This document shows, piece by piece, positions 23,661 to 34,870 of a DNA stretch of 64,000 bases. Source of the DNA: Polytrichum commune (taxonomy: Eukaryota > Streptophyta > Polytrichopsida > Polytrichales > Polytrichaceae); NCBI GenBank assembly GCA_950295325.1, contig OX485809.1:3224001-3288000 (forward strand). Reading direction: 5' to 3'. Positions within the stretch are counted from its first letter, which is position 1. The number at the start of each line of letters is the position of its first letter. The notes beneath the pieces are model-generated. The model was given only the letters and a program-made list of their open reading frames with translations. It was not told the DNA's origin and made no database searches. A program made the translations under genes and the position numbers.

Positions 23661-25015
23661 GCAAGGTATATCAAACTTTGTTCCAGTAAGAGTAAGTTGA
23701 GATGATAGGACGTGTAATAATATGCAACTAGTGTTAGATGATTAGCAAAATCCAAATCATATCCGTAACCATTTGCCTCATAATTTTTAGAGGTCATATG
23801 AATATCTCATTCATCATCAAAGTGAAATTTCTTGTGCTCAATATCTGATCATATAGGTCCCTTCAACCATATTGACTATTGAGCTTAGAATGGTTAGGAT
23901 ATTTTGAGCATATAGTCAAATTTGTTTTTGGTGCTAATTCTTAGATTCACACCTAAACACATACCAGTAGTATCACTCAAATATAGGTGTCCATATTATT
24001 GTTGTGTAAGACACATCTACCTTAGCACAATTGGGAGGGCCTACATGGTTGTCAAAGAGAAAGAGGATCATCACTTTCATTGACCTTTCATAACTTTTGC
24101 ATTTGAAATCCAATTCTGAAACTTAGAATGACAATCTTTGCAATACGCAACTGTGAATTAGATCCAACAATCATACATGTTTTTGGAGTTGAGCCCATAA
24201 TTGGATCAACATAAGGCGTGCAGGTGTCAATATGCATACCATTCTTAATTAGAGACCTATATTTGAATGATGTGTGGTTAGGTGAGGACCAAAGAACAAA
24301 CACCATGAATATGCCACGGGGGGATCACACCCCCTTACATTTCATAACCACGTGCGATAAAAGTTTGCTACCCTATATTACATGCCATAGATAATTTTTA
24401 AAATTATGATATTTTTTCTACATACACATAACCATTGATAATATCTTTTGTATATTTTTTTGAAATTTTTAGTCATCTTCATTTTTTGTAGTAATTTGTT
24501 TAGTTCAATGTTGCGTCATTCTAGTTAGAAATGGTATGTTTTATAAAAAAACAAATCATCAAATTTGGTTACCAATTTTTACTATGTAATAGATACTATG
24601 TATATCTACTCATGAAAAAAAATCATAAACTTTTGAACCATTTTGGTGATCCTTTATGTAAAAAGTAGATTTTGTTTTATCGCACGTGGTGTTCAACTTG
24701 ACAATGAAGTGCACCCCCCGTGGAATACGCTTGTTTAAATTTCAAGATTAGACTATGTCTTCAAATGTTATTAACTACTCCGCACTCAATAATGAACACA
24801 ATTGGGAGGACCTATGTATTCAGTTAAGAAATCAACCAACATGCACTTAGGATGACCATTTACTAAATAAGGGGAGATCCAACTTTCAATCCAATTTTTG
24901 TTGATGCTTCATTGTACATTTGTTGATACAACACAAATTCCATTGTGTAAATTTAATTGGTAGAAGATGGAGAACATGAAAATGAACGGTTTGCGAATGA
25001 CACCCACATACCTTA
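23660..25015. repeat. GTAGATGTG-family repeats, two copies
   Basis: A minus-oriented copy (about 23660-24022, ending ACACATCTACCTTA) is followed by a plus-oriented long-form copy (about 24180-25010). The long-form copy is interrupted by about 400 bp of AT-rich DNA between 24316 and 24730 that starts and ends with GGGG/CCCC-containing inverted sequence (CCACGGGGGGATCACACCCC against GCACCCCCCGTGGAATA). The interrupting piece is probably another small inserted element. Confidence 0.55.
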
Positions 25016-25035
25016 ATATCACATGGCATGCCTTA

Positions 25036-25550
25036 GGGGCGGTTTACACTATGGACCAAGAGCCATGACCATGAAATTCTAAAATCTGTGATTGGAGAGT
25101 AAAGTGCTCTTGGTCCCATTTGGCTTTACACTACCTTGAAAAAAGGAGAATGACCACTAACTTTGAGGTCCCCAAAAACTACTAAAATCTGCCATTTGGA
25201 TAATGTGCCATGGTCCAACGGGTTTTCCGTTGAGGCGAGGCAAAATGCTCGACTCAACGGAAATCAAGGGAGCCGTAAGGTTGAAAATCAGCCATTGGCC
25301 GAATTTTTTTTTTAATAATTTTTTTTCCCGGTTTTTTTTGGGCATGTATTAAAAAAATCAGCACCTTCACTTTTTGGTGTGTGGTCATTCCTCTTGGTCC
25401 ACATTCGGTTTACACCTAGTGAAGGGCCCATGAACCATGAAAACTAATATTTTAGTAACTCGGACCATGGAAGTTGTCCCATGAAGTCGTCCCACGCAAA
25501 ATAGGCCTCTTACATGGGACGACTTCATGGTCCATAGTGTAAACCGCCCC
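25036..25550 (+). mobile_element. PIF/Harbinger-type MITE, copy 1
   Basis: A 515-bp element with long inverted ends beginning GGGGCGGTTTACACTATGGA, flanked by TTA on both sides (25033-25035 and 25551-25553). A 3-bp TWA duplication is the hallmark of PIF/Harbinger insertions. It has no coding capacity. It is almost identical to 28262-28762; I count about five substitutions and one 13-14-bp indel. Confidence 0.9.
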
Positions 25551-27117
25551 TTAGAGTGTTGAAAGAAGACTCATGAGCACTTGGACTGACAAACGGTAGT
25601 AGTTGTGGATACTATTCTTAGGGCCGGTTTCCACTATGGACCTTGAAGTTGGACCAGGGCTCTGCAAGGCAGCTGATTGGCTGTTGAAGTTGTCCCGAGA
25701 CAACTTCGGTTTACACTATGGAAAAAATGGCGGAGGGACCATGGAGGTCGAGGTCCCCAAAATATAATTTTTAAGGCCTAATAAATACACTGACATGGTC
25801 CAATGGGTTTTGTGGTGAGAGAGGAAGAGAGGTGGTCTAATAGGAAAAGGCGAGGGCCCATGTCATAGAAATGCCATTTCAAGAAATTTTTAACAAACCC
25901 ACCTTTTATGTGCCTTAATTATATCATAGCCCATGAGAGATACCAATACTACCTTGCCCTACCCCTTAAACCGGCTCACACGTATTTCACCAAACAACGC
26001 AGGATATCTAGAACTCAAGAATTCAAGTGCAGATTGTTTTCTTTTTTGTCTACCGACTGCAATGTCTGGAATTTGAGGGCTTGTAGTATACCGTTGGAAA
26101 GGTCTTGAAAATACCTTTCCAACGGTATATTACACACCCCAAATGTTTTATAAAATCCAGTTGCAAAACAAAAAAGAAAAATCTGTAGTGGTTTAGTGAC
26201 TGTAGATCAGGGTGGTTAAAAGAAGAGTAATGGGAAATCTTCTAACAATAATAATCAAAGAATTGAAAATTAGTGCTGAGCAAGGTAGGGTGGTAACAAC
26301 ATTAAATATAATCAAACACTAAGTATCCTATTTAGTGGGCCAGGGATTCGTGGCACTCAAGTAAAGTCATCCAGGAACGAAAATCGGATGAGTCCATCAA
26401 GAAGCTCGGATGGAGCTTACTTTAGTAAAACGCCTCCGAGTTGGCATGTAAGACCTATTTTCTCCCTCATAGTTATTTTATAATTATTAATTAATTGGCA
26501 AGGGGCAATGATGTGCCTTGGATGCTCCAAGCCTATTTTCTAACCTCCCATGAGTTGTTTCCAAGGCCATGATGTGGCTTTGAATTTCACATGGTTATTT
26601 TGATAAATATCGCAAGATATCAACATGTTAAATATATAATTATGAAGTGTTGTCATAGACATTTTTTTTGTTCATAATTCATTTAGTTTGCACATGTGTG
26701 ATTGTTCAAACATTTGTAATATGGCAAAATAATATATATATATATAACCTTATGATAAATTGGTGAACTAAAAAACTCAATTCAATATTCTTATTATAAT
26801 CAAATAATTATATTTATTTTAAAATAATTAATATACACCATGTGATTTCAAAGATAATACAATATGTGATGAGGATAAATTATTACAATAATTCAGATAG
26901 GCTATAGTCAGAAACTTATGATTTTCAGAGTATACCCCATCCATAATGTTGTCCTATAAGTCCAATTCCAAATAACATATCATTTATTTATACCTTATAA
27001 TATATTATCTAAAAATAAAAATGATTTTTATATATGTTTTTGTTATATGTTTTATATTCTATCTTCATTGTTTCATTTTGGTCATCTTATGAACACTTGC
27101 ACTAATCTATCATTAGA

Positions 27118-27345
27118 ATGACAAATATCATTTTAAATGGTAAGTCACAAAATTATAACCTCAATGTTAATGAGGATTTTGTAATGTTTTTGACCTCCAA
27201 GTTAATTGCGTGCTTCATTGATGGTTTCACTTCTAGAATGAAATCCCAATCAATTGCTTATTTACTAATTGGAAGTGCACATATATATTGGATTTTAGAC
27301 CTTGAAAGTGAAGTGCACTCAATATGGGATTTGTAGTCAAGCGGC
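27118..27345 (+). mobile_element. Ty1/copia Gag-like fossil fragment
   Basis: The plus frame includes NYNLNVNEDFVMFLTSKL and KSQSIAYLL, which resembles the N-terminal Gag of plant Ty1/copia elements. Homologous fragments lie at 42061-42203 (minus), 42407-42640 (plus) and 48527-48755 (minus). It is a short broken fossil within a Mutator-like element. The family call is tentative. Confidence 0.4.
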
Positions 27346-27543
27346 CTTCAAGAATGCAATATTTTTTCGAAGTTGGGCAAGGCGGACAACAATTTTCGGT
27401 CGGGTTTAGAAAATTTCTCTAGAAGGTTGCCCCAACCCGGATTTGATACCTCCAAAAGTTCGTGAGGGGGTATTTAACGTCCGCCCATCTTAATTTTTCT
27501 TTAAAATAAAACCGGATTAGTAGTGATAGGTTGGCAACACAAG

Positions 27544-28046
27544 CCCGGGTACGCAACTTCCATATTATACGCAGGGGGCATCGTACTTAAAACGGCTTAG
27601 AAGACGGCTTTTGTAAAAATTATATCAAATTATATCAAATTAAAATGATCAAAAAGTTGGGTGAAGACCAAATTAAATAAATTCATGAGATGAAAAAAAA
27701 GTTGGGTTGCATATTTATTAAGCCTCCCATTAAAATTATAAACCACGAATAGTTGCCTCCCATTAAAATTATAATTCATTCACAATGTTAAAAGTTTATT
27801 AAAAAGTCCAAAAAGTTGGGTAGTTTGACTGTATTAAAAAAAGTCATATAATTAGGTTTTTAATGCAATTATAATATGCTTCAAAATATATTCATTTCCT
27901 ATATATAATTACATTTTTGGATTCCTTGTTAGAAGGGCTACAAGGGTTTCCTACATTAAAACAAATTGTATCACTCAATATTGGACTAAAACGCATTATA
28001 AGTGATTATAATCAGGACCATATAATACAGGAGTTGCGTACCCGGG
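27544..28046 (+). mobile_element. hAT-like non-autonomous element
   Basis: A 503-bp element with inverted ends CCCGGGTACGCAACT (then TYCYRTATTATAYG), flanked by the perfect 8-bp duplication AACACAAG (27536-27543 and 28047-28054). An 8-bp duplication fits hAT. The ends are not the usual CAGGG type, so the superfamily is inferred from the duplication length. A degraded relative lies at 4264-4790. Confidence 0.85.
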
Positions 28047-28261
28047 AACACAAGATGCCCCCACTTGCTTCTATATGAGGCATTCTTTATTTTTTATGTC
28101 TATATCCCTTTATATTGTTGCCTTAAGTATTAGATTAGACTAGTATTTTTAAAACTACTAAAACTTGGTATTTTTGAAACCCTTGAGACAAGGAGCCGAC
28201 GACGTATGGAAGTGTCTAAAGTGGTTCATCTCATCCGCAAAGATGAATGAACTCTCACTAA

Positions 28262-28762
28262 GGGGCGGTTTACACTATGGACCAAGAGCCATGACCATGA
28301 AATTCTAAAATCTGTGATTGGAGAGTAAAGTGCTCTTGGTCCCATTTGGCTTTACACTACCTTGAAAAAAGGAGAATGACCACTAACTTTGAGGTCCCCA
28401 AAAACTACTAAAATCTGCCATTTGGATAATGTGCCATGGTCCAACGGGTTTTCCGTTGAGGCAAGGCAAAATGCTCGACTCAACGGAAATCAAGGGAGCC
28501 GTAAGGCTGAAAATCAGCCATTGGCCGAATTTTTTTTTAATAATTTTTTTTCCCGGTTTTTTTTGGGCATGTATTAAAAAAATCAGCACCTTCACTTTTT
28601 GGTGTGTGGTCATTCCTCTTGGTCCACATTCGGTTTACACCTAGTGAAGGGCCCATGAACCATGAAAACTAATATTTTAGTAACTCGGACCATGGAAGTC
28701 ATCCCACGCAAAATTGGCCTCTTACGTGGGACGACTTCATGGTCCATAGTGTAAACCGCCCC
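28262..28762 (+). mobile_element. PIF/Harbinger-type MITE, copy 2
   Basis: A 501-bp near-identical twin of 25036-25550, flanked by TAA (28259-28261 and 28763-28765). It is inserted about 35 bp inside the right end of the Mutator-like element. It is therefore younger than that element. Confidence 0.9.
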
Positions 28763-29334
28763 TAATGAGAATACATGAGTGCCACGAATCCCCGACCTAT
28801 TTAGTGTAGTGACAACACAAGATACATGTTACATGTAAATTTACATTGAACATGTACAAATTAAATCGCTCACTTTTTTTGGTAAAAATTGTTGTGAGAA
28901 GATTTGCAAGCCACATCTTCAACACAATTAACAAGAAGTGAAGACAAGTGAAGCCCAAGAGAAGACAAGAGAATGATCAAACTTGAATTTTTTTCAAAAT
29001 TGCATTTTTTGAGCATGTATTAAAAAATTCAGCACCTTCACTTTTTGGTGCATGGTCATTCTTCTTGGTCCACATTCGGTTTACACCTAGTGAGGGGCCC
29101 AAGGCTCTCAAAACTATTTTTTTATGAAGTCGGACCATGAAAGTTGGACCATGAACTCGGACCATTGACAAAGGCCATCTTCCATGGTCCAACTTCATGG
29201 TCCATAGTGTAAACCGGCCCTTATGCAACTCGGATTGAAATGGTGGACTGATCATGAACCATATGTCATGTAGCCCATGAAAGTTTGGGCCTGGTCATGT
29301 GCTGAACTTTGCTGCCATAAGTTTGTCTCTTTGC

Positions 29335-29705
29335 TTAAGGTAGATGGGGTCTTAAGTGGCTCTTTTTCTCATATATTTGATTGGTATGTGGTTTGGTGAA
29401 GATCAAAGACCAAACATCATAAAGACACATGTTTCAAAGAGATTGGACTACGGCTTCACATATTAATACCTATTCTGCACTCGATAGTGAACATAATCGG
29501 GAGGACCAATGTATCGAAAAAAAAAATTCAACAAACATGCACTTATGACAACCATAACTAAATCAGGGGTGGTCCAATTTTCAATCTAATTTTTACACAT
29601 GTTTCATCATAGATTTACTAATGCACCACGACTTTTGTTGTGTAAATCTAATCCGTAGAAGTTGGAGAGCATGAAAAAGGACCCAAATAACACCCACATA
29701 CCTTA
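29335..29705 (+). repeat. GTAGATGTG-family repeat, long form
   Basis: Starts AAGGTAGATGGGGTCTTAAG and continues with GGTATGTGGTTTGGTGAAG, CGGGAGGACCAATGTAT and CCGTAGAAGTTGGAGAGC, as in the copies near 10020, 24180 and 62560. Confidence 0.65.
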
Positions 29706-30262
29706 CTGATCAGGTTGCACCAGGGCCTTAACTGCAGTTCATCACCGCCGTCCAGAATCTAGCAGTGAGGTAGATTAGTGTCATTAAAGTACATAGTGAC
29801 ATTGGCACATCTAACGTTTTCCTAGATTCTAAAATAGAGGTGATGAACTTCATCAGGTTGCTTCATGTCCTGAGTGGGTAAACAGGATCTTATTGCGGAC
29901 TACTACCTACCAATCCACTTACAACACTAATTCCATGCAAGAAAAATTAGGACCAAAACCCCGCTCCAAGCTGACTGCTAAAGTGCATCCAAATCCAAAC
30001 TTCGGGGGATCGAGCTTATCTTTTTGGATTTGGTGTAAACTTCGGAGGTTAACATACACCTAATTATCTCTTGTCTCAGTCCTTGACAGAGTTCGATATA
30101 GCAGGTTAGTTGAGCTCACGCAGCTAGCTGCCGATCCCTCAACAAGTTTCATACTTGCAGGTTCATCAAGAATGTGGGGCTAACATCCTGCTGTAGGTGC
30201 TTCAGCCCAGAGATTATTAATCCTTCACGCAAGACTAATAATTGCAAGAATTATCAGAGAAA

Positions 30263-30780
30263 ATGGCTGCAATGACGGCTTACTGCAGATTCAGCTCAGG
30301 TTCAGCCAAGTTTGTGGTGAAACTGGCTTTAATATTGTTGTAGTTGTTGGTGGCCGGCCTGCAACAAGTATTAGTGCAGGCACAGCAGGCAGCAGAGTCG
30401 ACATGGGCTTCTTCGGAGCCCACTGACTTCAATACGCTTTCTTCAAAGGACGATGCTAGCTGCTGATTCCAGCTCCTTCGCTGCGACGAATGTTGGCGAA
30501 CCCCAGGTGGACAGCTCGTTTGATCAGGTTCCTCCGAGTTCGCTGCAGATAACAACAACAATCTGGTATTCACCGGTAACTCAGATGCGGGCTCCGAGGA
30601 TAGCTAGCTACGCCAGCAATACCGAACTTGTCCAAAATGCAGTACTTGCAAACCCTGGGAGCGACAATGGCTTCGATATGACCGAAACTGACGACGACGA
30701 CGACGACAGCAACAATGGGTACGCGAGCATTCCGCCGTTTTTTCTAGTATTTCTCGTCTCATTATGGTGTCTCAGTGTCT
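30263..30780 (+). pseudogene. Possible 5' exon of the pectate lyase, broken
   Basis: From the ATG at 30263 the frame reads MAAMTAYCRFSSGSAKF and then a hydrophobic signal-like core, KLALILL-stop-LLVAGLQQVLVQAQ, with an in-frame TAG inside the core and a second stop further on. A shifted frame continues as an acidic Ser/Asp-rich stretch (TETDDDDDDSNNGYAS). Secreted plant pectate lyases begin with a signal peptide and a variable linker, and the next piece of that gene starts 600 bp on. Assignment to the same gene is inference from position. Confidence 0.35.
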
Positions 30781-30816
30781 GAACTGAGAAACGGTCTTTG
30801 ACGGTGTTTCAAAATG

Positions 30817-31160
30817 CAAGTCCTATCTTTCTTGTGGATTTCCTCTTATTCGTAAGATGTTTCGTCTCATCATGATCAGGAGATGTGTCCGCGCTCACAA
30901 ATCTCGTGAAGTACCTTGTACGGAGTGGTGTTCCAGAAATGAATACGCAAACCCTTGCTTGTTACTGAATTTCCTTTCTTTATAAGAGTTTTCGTCTCAT
31001 GATTGATGAAGTGTTTGTGCTCAGAAATGTTAGAAAACTGTTGAGATCTTCGACGCGAAGTCCTTTCTTTCTTGTGAATTTTCGGTATTCTGTAAGATTT
31101 TTCGTCTGTAAGGTCATGATGGAGGAAGTACAATCTGTGCTCACAAATCATCTTACGAAT
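30817..31160 (+). repeat. Degenerate tandem repeat, about 100-140 bp units
   Basis: Three loose copies of a unit with AAGTCCTTTCTTTCTTGTGAAT, then AAGATTTTTCGTCT, then GTGCTCACAAAT begin near 30817, 30957 and 31054. They lie between the possible 5' exon and the first clear exon of the pectate lyase. Confidence 0.5.
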
Positions 31161-31379
31161 CAGATCACTACTACACTGTGGGCTCATACCACCATTGCAT
31201 TACACTTTCGTAACGTTTTTGCAACGGCTTAAAGATTTTGTGAGAGTGTTGTCAATGTATTATTTATGTAACTATGTTGCAATGTGACTCATCCATACAT
31301 TTTTGTTGCAAAGGTGTTCTTATAATTTACCTAATATGTAGAAGTAATATAAGTAACTTTCTTGAATTCACAATACTGT

Positions 31380-34319
31380 TTCAGAACTTCGTCGGCGATG
31401 TTTGAATCTTTGCAGCGAGGGGAAGCGGATGCGCGACTAGAAACCCCGTCGACGACTGCTGGAAGTGCGATGCCAACTGGGCGCCTCATTCGCCAAAAGC
31501 TCGCCAACTGCGCAATTGGGTTCGGCCTGGGTACCATTGGTGGCAGGAACGGCCGGATCTACGTCGTAACCTCAGCCCGCGACGACAGCCCCGCAAACCC
31601 CACACCCGGAACTTTGCATCACGCCGTCGCCAAGGCGGGGCCTCTGTGGATCATCTTCTCGTACAGCATGACCATCCGTCTCAAAAATGAGCTCCTGGTG
31701 ACCAGCTACAAGACCATCGATGGGCGCAGCGTGACGGTGCGCATCACCGGTGGCGCTAGGGACCACCCTCCAGTATGTGAATAACATCATCATCCACGGC
31801 ATCGCCATCCACGACATCAAGCCCACGGGGCCAGGGAGGATCATGAGCTCCACCTCGAATGTGGGCAACAGGGGCAGGACGGATGAGGATGCAATCTCCG
31901 TCTTTGCCAGCAAGAATGTGTGGATCGACCATTGCTACTTCTCTCGATGCGCTGATGGGTTGGTGGATGTCATCCGCGGCTCCACCTATGTCATCATCTC
32001 CAACAACTACTTCACTCAACACGACAAGGTAAGTTTAGGTACCAATCCACATTAAAGTTCCATCTGAAGGCATGCATTATTTCCTCTTCATATTAGAGTT
32101 AATCTTAAAGTCTCATAAAAACTCTTTCATGTTTTGGTAGGGAATTCCTCCCCACTTTAAACATGTTTTTAATGTTTGAGTGTGCAAGCGGTGTCGGAAC
32201 CCCTAATTTCGGTGAAATGAAAGGGGGCAATTTGACTTTAACCAAATGACATATATGAAGGAATGAATTTCATGGCAATCTTGTGAAGGCCCACCTGATA
32301 TGGTGCTCTTGAATGTTGGGCCTTCCCTTACGAAATGAGGGGTTCTGACACTACTTGAACGTACCTTAAACATTATAAAATGTCCAAAATGGGGCAAAAA
32401 CTCCTTACCATAACACAAGTTTTTGAGATGTTTCAAGGATAACTCTATTATTATGGCACCATGTGACTCAGAGTAAATTCACTGATCGGCTTTTCTGCTG
32501 TGATCCCTTCACTTAATCTGCCGGTGGTGCTGCTCGGAGCCAACAAGAACGACGCTATGGACAGGAACATGCAAGTGACAAGGGTATAACGTCATCAGAC
32601 CCGGTCTCATGCAGAGAATGCCGAGGTGGGTTGTTTCTGTTTGCCATGATGTGCTTCACCTCATAACTCAATTAAGTTCCTCCATGCATGCTTCAACATC
32701 CACACAGGGCCCGAGAGTTCATCCACTGATGGCCATCTACACTCTTCCTAGATTTTGGACAGGTGGTGAATCTGAGGGCGCTTGTAATGGTTCATTGTGC
32801 GGTTTCTCGTAATAAGTTATACCTCACCCCATATCTCCTCTATGCTTCAACATGCACAGGGGCCCTAAAGTTCATCCCCTCTATTTCAAGATCTAGGAAG
32901 ATGGTAGATGTACCACTTTCAGAGGTGATGAATTACAGGGCTCTTGTAATGGTTCATTAATAATTATGTTTCGCATACAGGTACCTCGCCATACCCTCCT
33001 CTATGCATGCTTGGACATGCACACAGGGCCCGAGAGCTCATCCACCGATGGCCATCTACAACTTCCTAGATATTTAAGTTGGACATAGGTGATGAAGTTG
33101 AGGGCCCTTGTGATGGTTCATTGTGCGATTTCTCATGATATACCTCACCCCATATGTCCTCCATGCTTCAACATGCACAGGAGCCCTAAAGTTCATCACC
33201 TCTGTTTCAATATCTAGGAAGATGGTAGATGTACCACTTTCAGAGGTGGTGGACATAGGTGATGAACTAACTACAGGTCTCTTGTGATGGTTCATTTTGT
33301 TTCGCATACAAGTACCTCACCTCACATTTTCTCCATGGTTCCACATACCAACAGAGCCTTAACTCTGTCCCAATATTTCGAACCGGGGAAGGTGTGTCAT
33401 TTTTACCAGTGGCACAATCTGCACCGGTTTTGGATAGCATTAACATGCACACAGGGTCTTCGCCTCCATCACCTATGTACCAATATCTAGGCTACCACTT
33501 TCACCAGTTCTAGATACTGGACAACGGTGATGCGCTTCACATCGGGCCCTTGCGAGTGAGATTTAAGTTCCACTGAAGGGTCGTCTACACTACAAACGTG
33601 GTCGTGGTCATGGTTAACCACTCCAATCAACCACAATTACAATCTACTTCATTCACATTTGTCTTTGTGCAAATCCTTGTGGTTATGGTTGATGGTGCGG
33701 TTGGTCTTCTAAATTTTTATCTAAACCAATGATAGATGATGTCTTGAGCTTGAGTGAAAATTAAAGTGATTATCATCCTTGTTGGCTTTGGATTTTAGTG
33801 TAGTGTTCAATTGATGGGCTCTTCAACTTTCTCCTCAGACTTTGATCTTGAAGCTCTCTAGTAATGCCACACACGGAATAGGGGGTTGACAAGGTAATAG
33901 CATGCCCACGCTAGGACCAGCCACTCGCCCACAATAGTGAGAGAATCTCCATCTTGATATAGGAGTATGGGAGTGTGCACATGGTGAACAACGACTACTC
34001 ACTCGGCTGGGGAGTATACGCCGTAGGCGGCAGCGAGGATCCTGTCCAAAGGCAACCTATTTTGCCCGGGGAAAGGTCCCAGACAAGTGACAAAAGCGGA
34101 TCAACGATGGCGGCCCTAAGTTCGGTGCGTAGCCAGTGGAAATGGAAATCGGCAGGTGACCTCTTCTTCTCGGGATCCTTCTTCACCGCCTCCGGCACAC
34201 GGCTATCTGCGCAAGCATATGCGAAGGCTTCCAGCTGCCAAGCCCGGCCTGGATCTATGACGGCCAGGATGACCAGCCAGGCAGGGCCCCCGTCGTGCCG
34301 TCGCGGATCCCGATGCTGA
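31380..34319 (+). pseudogene. Pectate lyase (polysaccharide lyase family 1), decayed
   Basis: Pectate lyases cleave de-esterified pectin in the cell wall by beta-elimination. Exon A (31380-32028) contains NPVDDCWKCDANWA, then LANCAIGFGLGTIGGRNGRI, LWIIFSYSMTIRLKNEL, KTIDGR, IIIHGIAIHD, WIDHCYFSRCADGLVD and ISNNYFTQHDK before a GTAAGT donor. Exon B (32524-32625) contains VVLLGANKNDAMDRNMQVT and MQRMPR, the RxPxxR active-site region. Exon C (33966-34319) contains VHMVNNDYSLGWGVYAVGGS and ends with the family's typical GSRC. Broken features: a frame change after DANWA, another after ITGGA, another between MQVT and YNV, an acceptor before exon B that reads CCG instead of CAG, and no in-frame join between B and C. 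The family's usual length is about 400-450 residues. It is a host gene relic. Confidence 0.85.
32679..33400 (+). repeat. 320-bp higher-order tandem repeat in pectate lyase intron
   Basis: Starts of CTCCATGC(ATG)CTT-type units lie at 32679, 32837, 32998, 33158 and about 33330, roughly 160 bp apart. Alternate units are more alike: 32679 and 32998 share CAGGGCCCGAGAG; 32837 and 33158 share GCCCTAAAGTTCATC. The array is therefore a dimer repeated at about 320 bp. It fills most of the intron between exons B and C. Confidence 0.8.
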
Positions 34320-34870
34320 TTCTTTCGTTGAGGAAGGAGACAGATTCATTCGATTAAGCACATAACACGGTTCATTAGTCCGAGATTCCATCTAGTGTCG
34401 GAGGTTTCATTCCAATCCCCAATGCTGATCGGTGAAGGAGACAGACAGAGAGATTCGTTGTTCCGGGCACATTCATTGTTCCGAGCTTCTGCATCAAGTC
34501 TAGGAAGACGACAATAATATTTTTGGGTCCAGAAAAAAATATGCATGTCGAGGCTGCGATAGGTGTGGCCCACGTGTGATTGATTCATAGTTAGTGTTGG
34601 TTTCTCGTTTCAAGGTTAGTCTGGGTTCTGGGGGGGGTTGTGGGTTGTGGGTTGCTTTGGTTTCGGAATCCCAATGCTGACTGAGGAATGAGACCTAGAT
34701 TCATTTCGGAGCACATAACACATATTTCATTGTTCCGAGCTTCATCATCAAGTCTTGGATGATTCCAATAATGATTCGTTCAGAAAGTCATTACTATGCA
34801 TGTCGAGGCTGCGATAGGGCGTGGCCCGCGTTTGAATGGTTCGTAGTGTCGTTGCAGAATTCTATACGTA
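34312..34870 (+). repeat. Tandem copies of the pectate lyase 3' end
   Basis: The gene's last codons and stop (GATCCCGATGCTGA, 34306-34319) and following sequence recur as AATCCCCAATGCTGA at about 34414 and AATCCCAATGCTGA at about 34668. Each is followed by a GGAGACAGA/GAGACCTAGATTCATT stretch and GCACATAACAC-like or TTCATTGTTCCGAGCTTC sequence. The last two units repeat at about 252 bp and share ATGCATGTCGAGGCTGCGATA. Confidence 0.7.

Larger units (their letters stand above)
26338..28797. mobile_element. Mutator-like (MULE) element nested in the PIF element
   Basis: A 2460-bp insertion with 22-bp terminal repeats (consensus GGYCRGGGATTCGTGGCACT plus CA; 20 of 22 match). It is flanked by the 9-bp duplication TATTTAGTG (26329-26337 and 28798-28806). 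A 9-bp duplication and ends starting with G fit the Mutator superfamily. The uninterrupted target is visible at 43721-43741. It carries no recognisable transposase, only a gag-like fragment (27118-27345), a hAT-like element and a MITE, so it is non-autonomous or gutted. Confidence 0.85.
25621..29220 (+). mobile_element. PIF/Harbinger-type element split by later insertions
   Basis: The ends read GGGCCGGTTTCCACTATGG and its complement, and TTA is duplicated at 25618-25620 and 29221-29223. Without the insertion at 26338-28797 the element is about 1.1 kb. It is then collinear with 43016-44232, including GCTCTGCAAGGCAGCTGATTGG near the left end and TTGCAAGCCACATCTTC in the right half. No transposase is visible, so it is non-autonomous. 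Its right end gave rise to the arms of the 12.1-14.0 kb cluster. Confidence 0.9.

Noticed and set aside
28383-28644. Frames of 62-76 codons inside the MITE, also present at 25157-25345
   Set aside because: They lie wholly within the terminal repeats and interior of a non-autonomous MITE and match nothing known.
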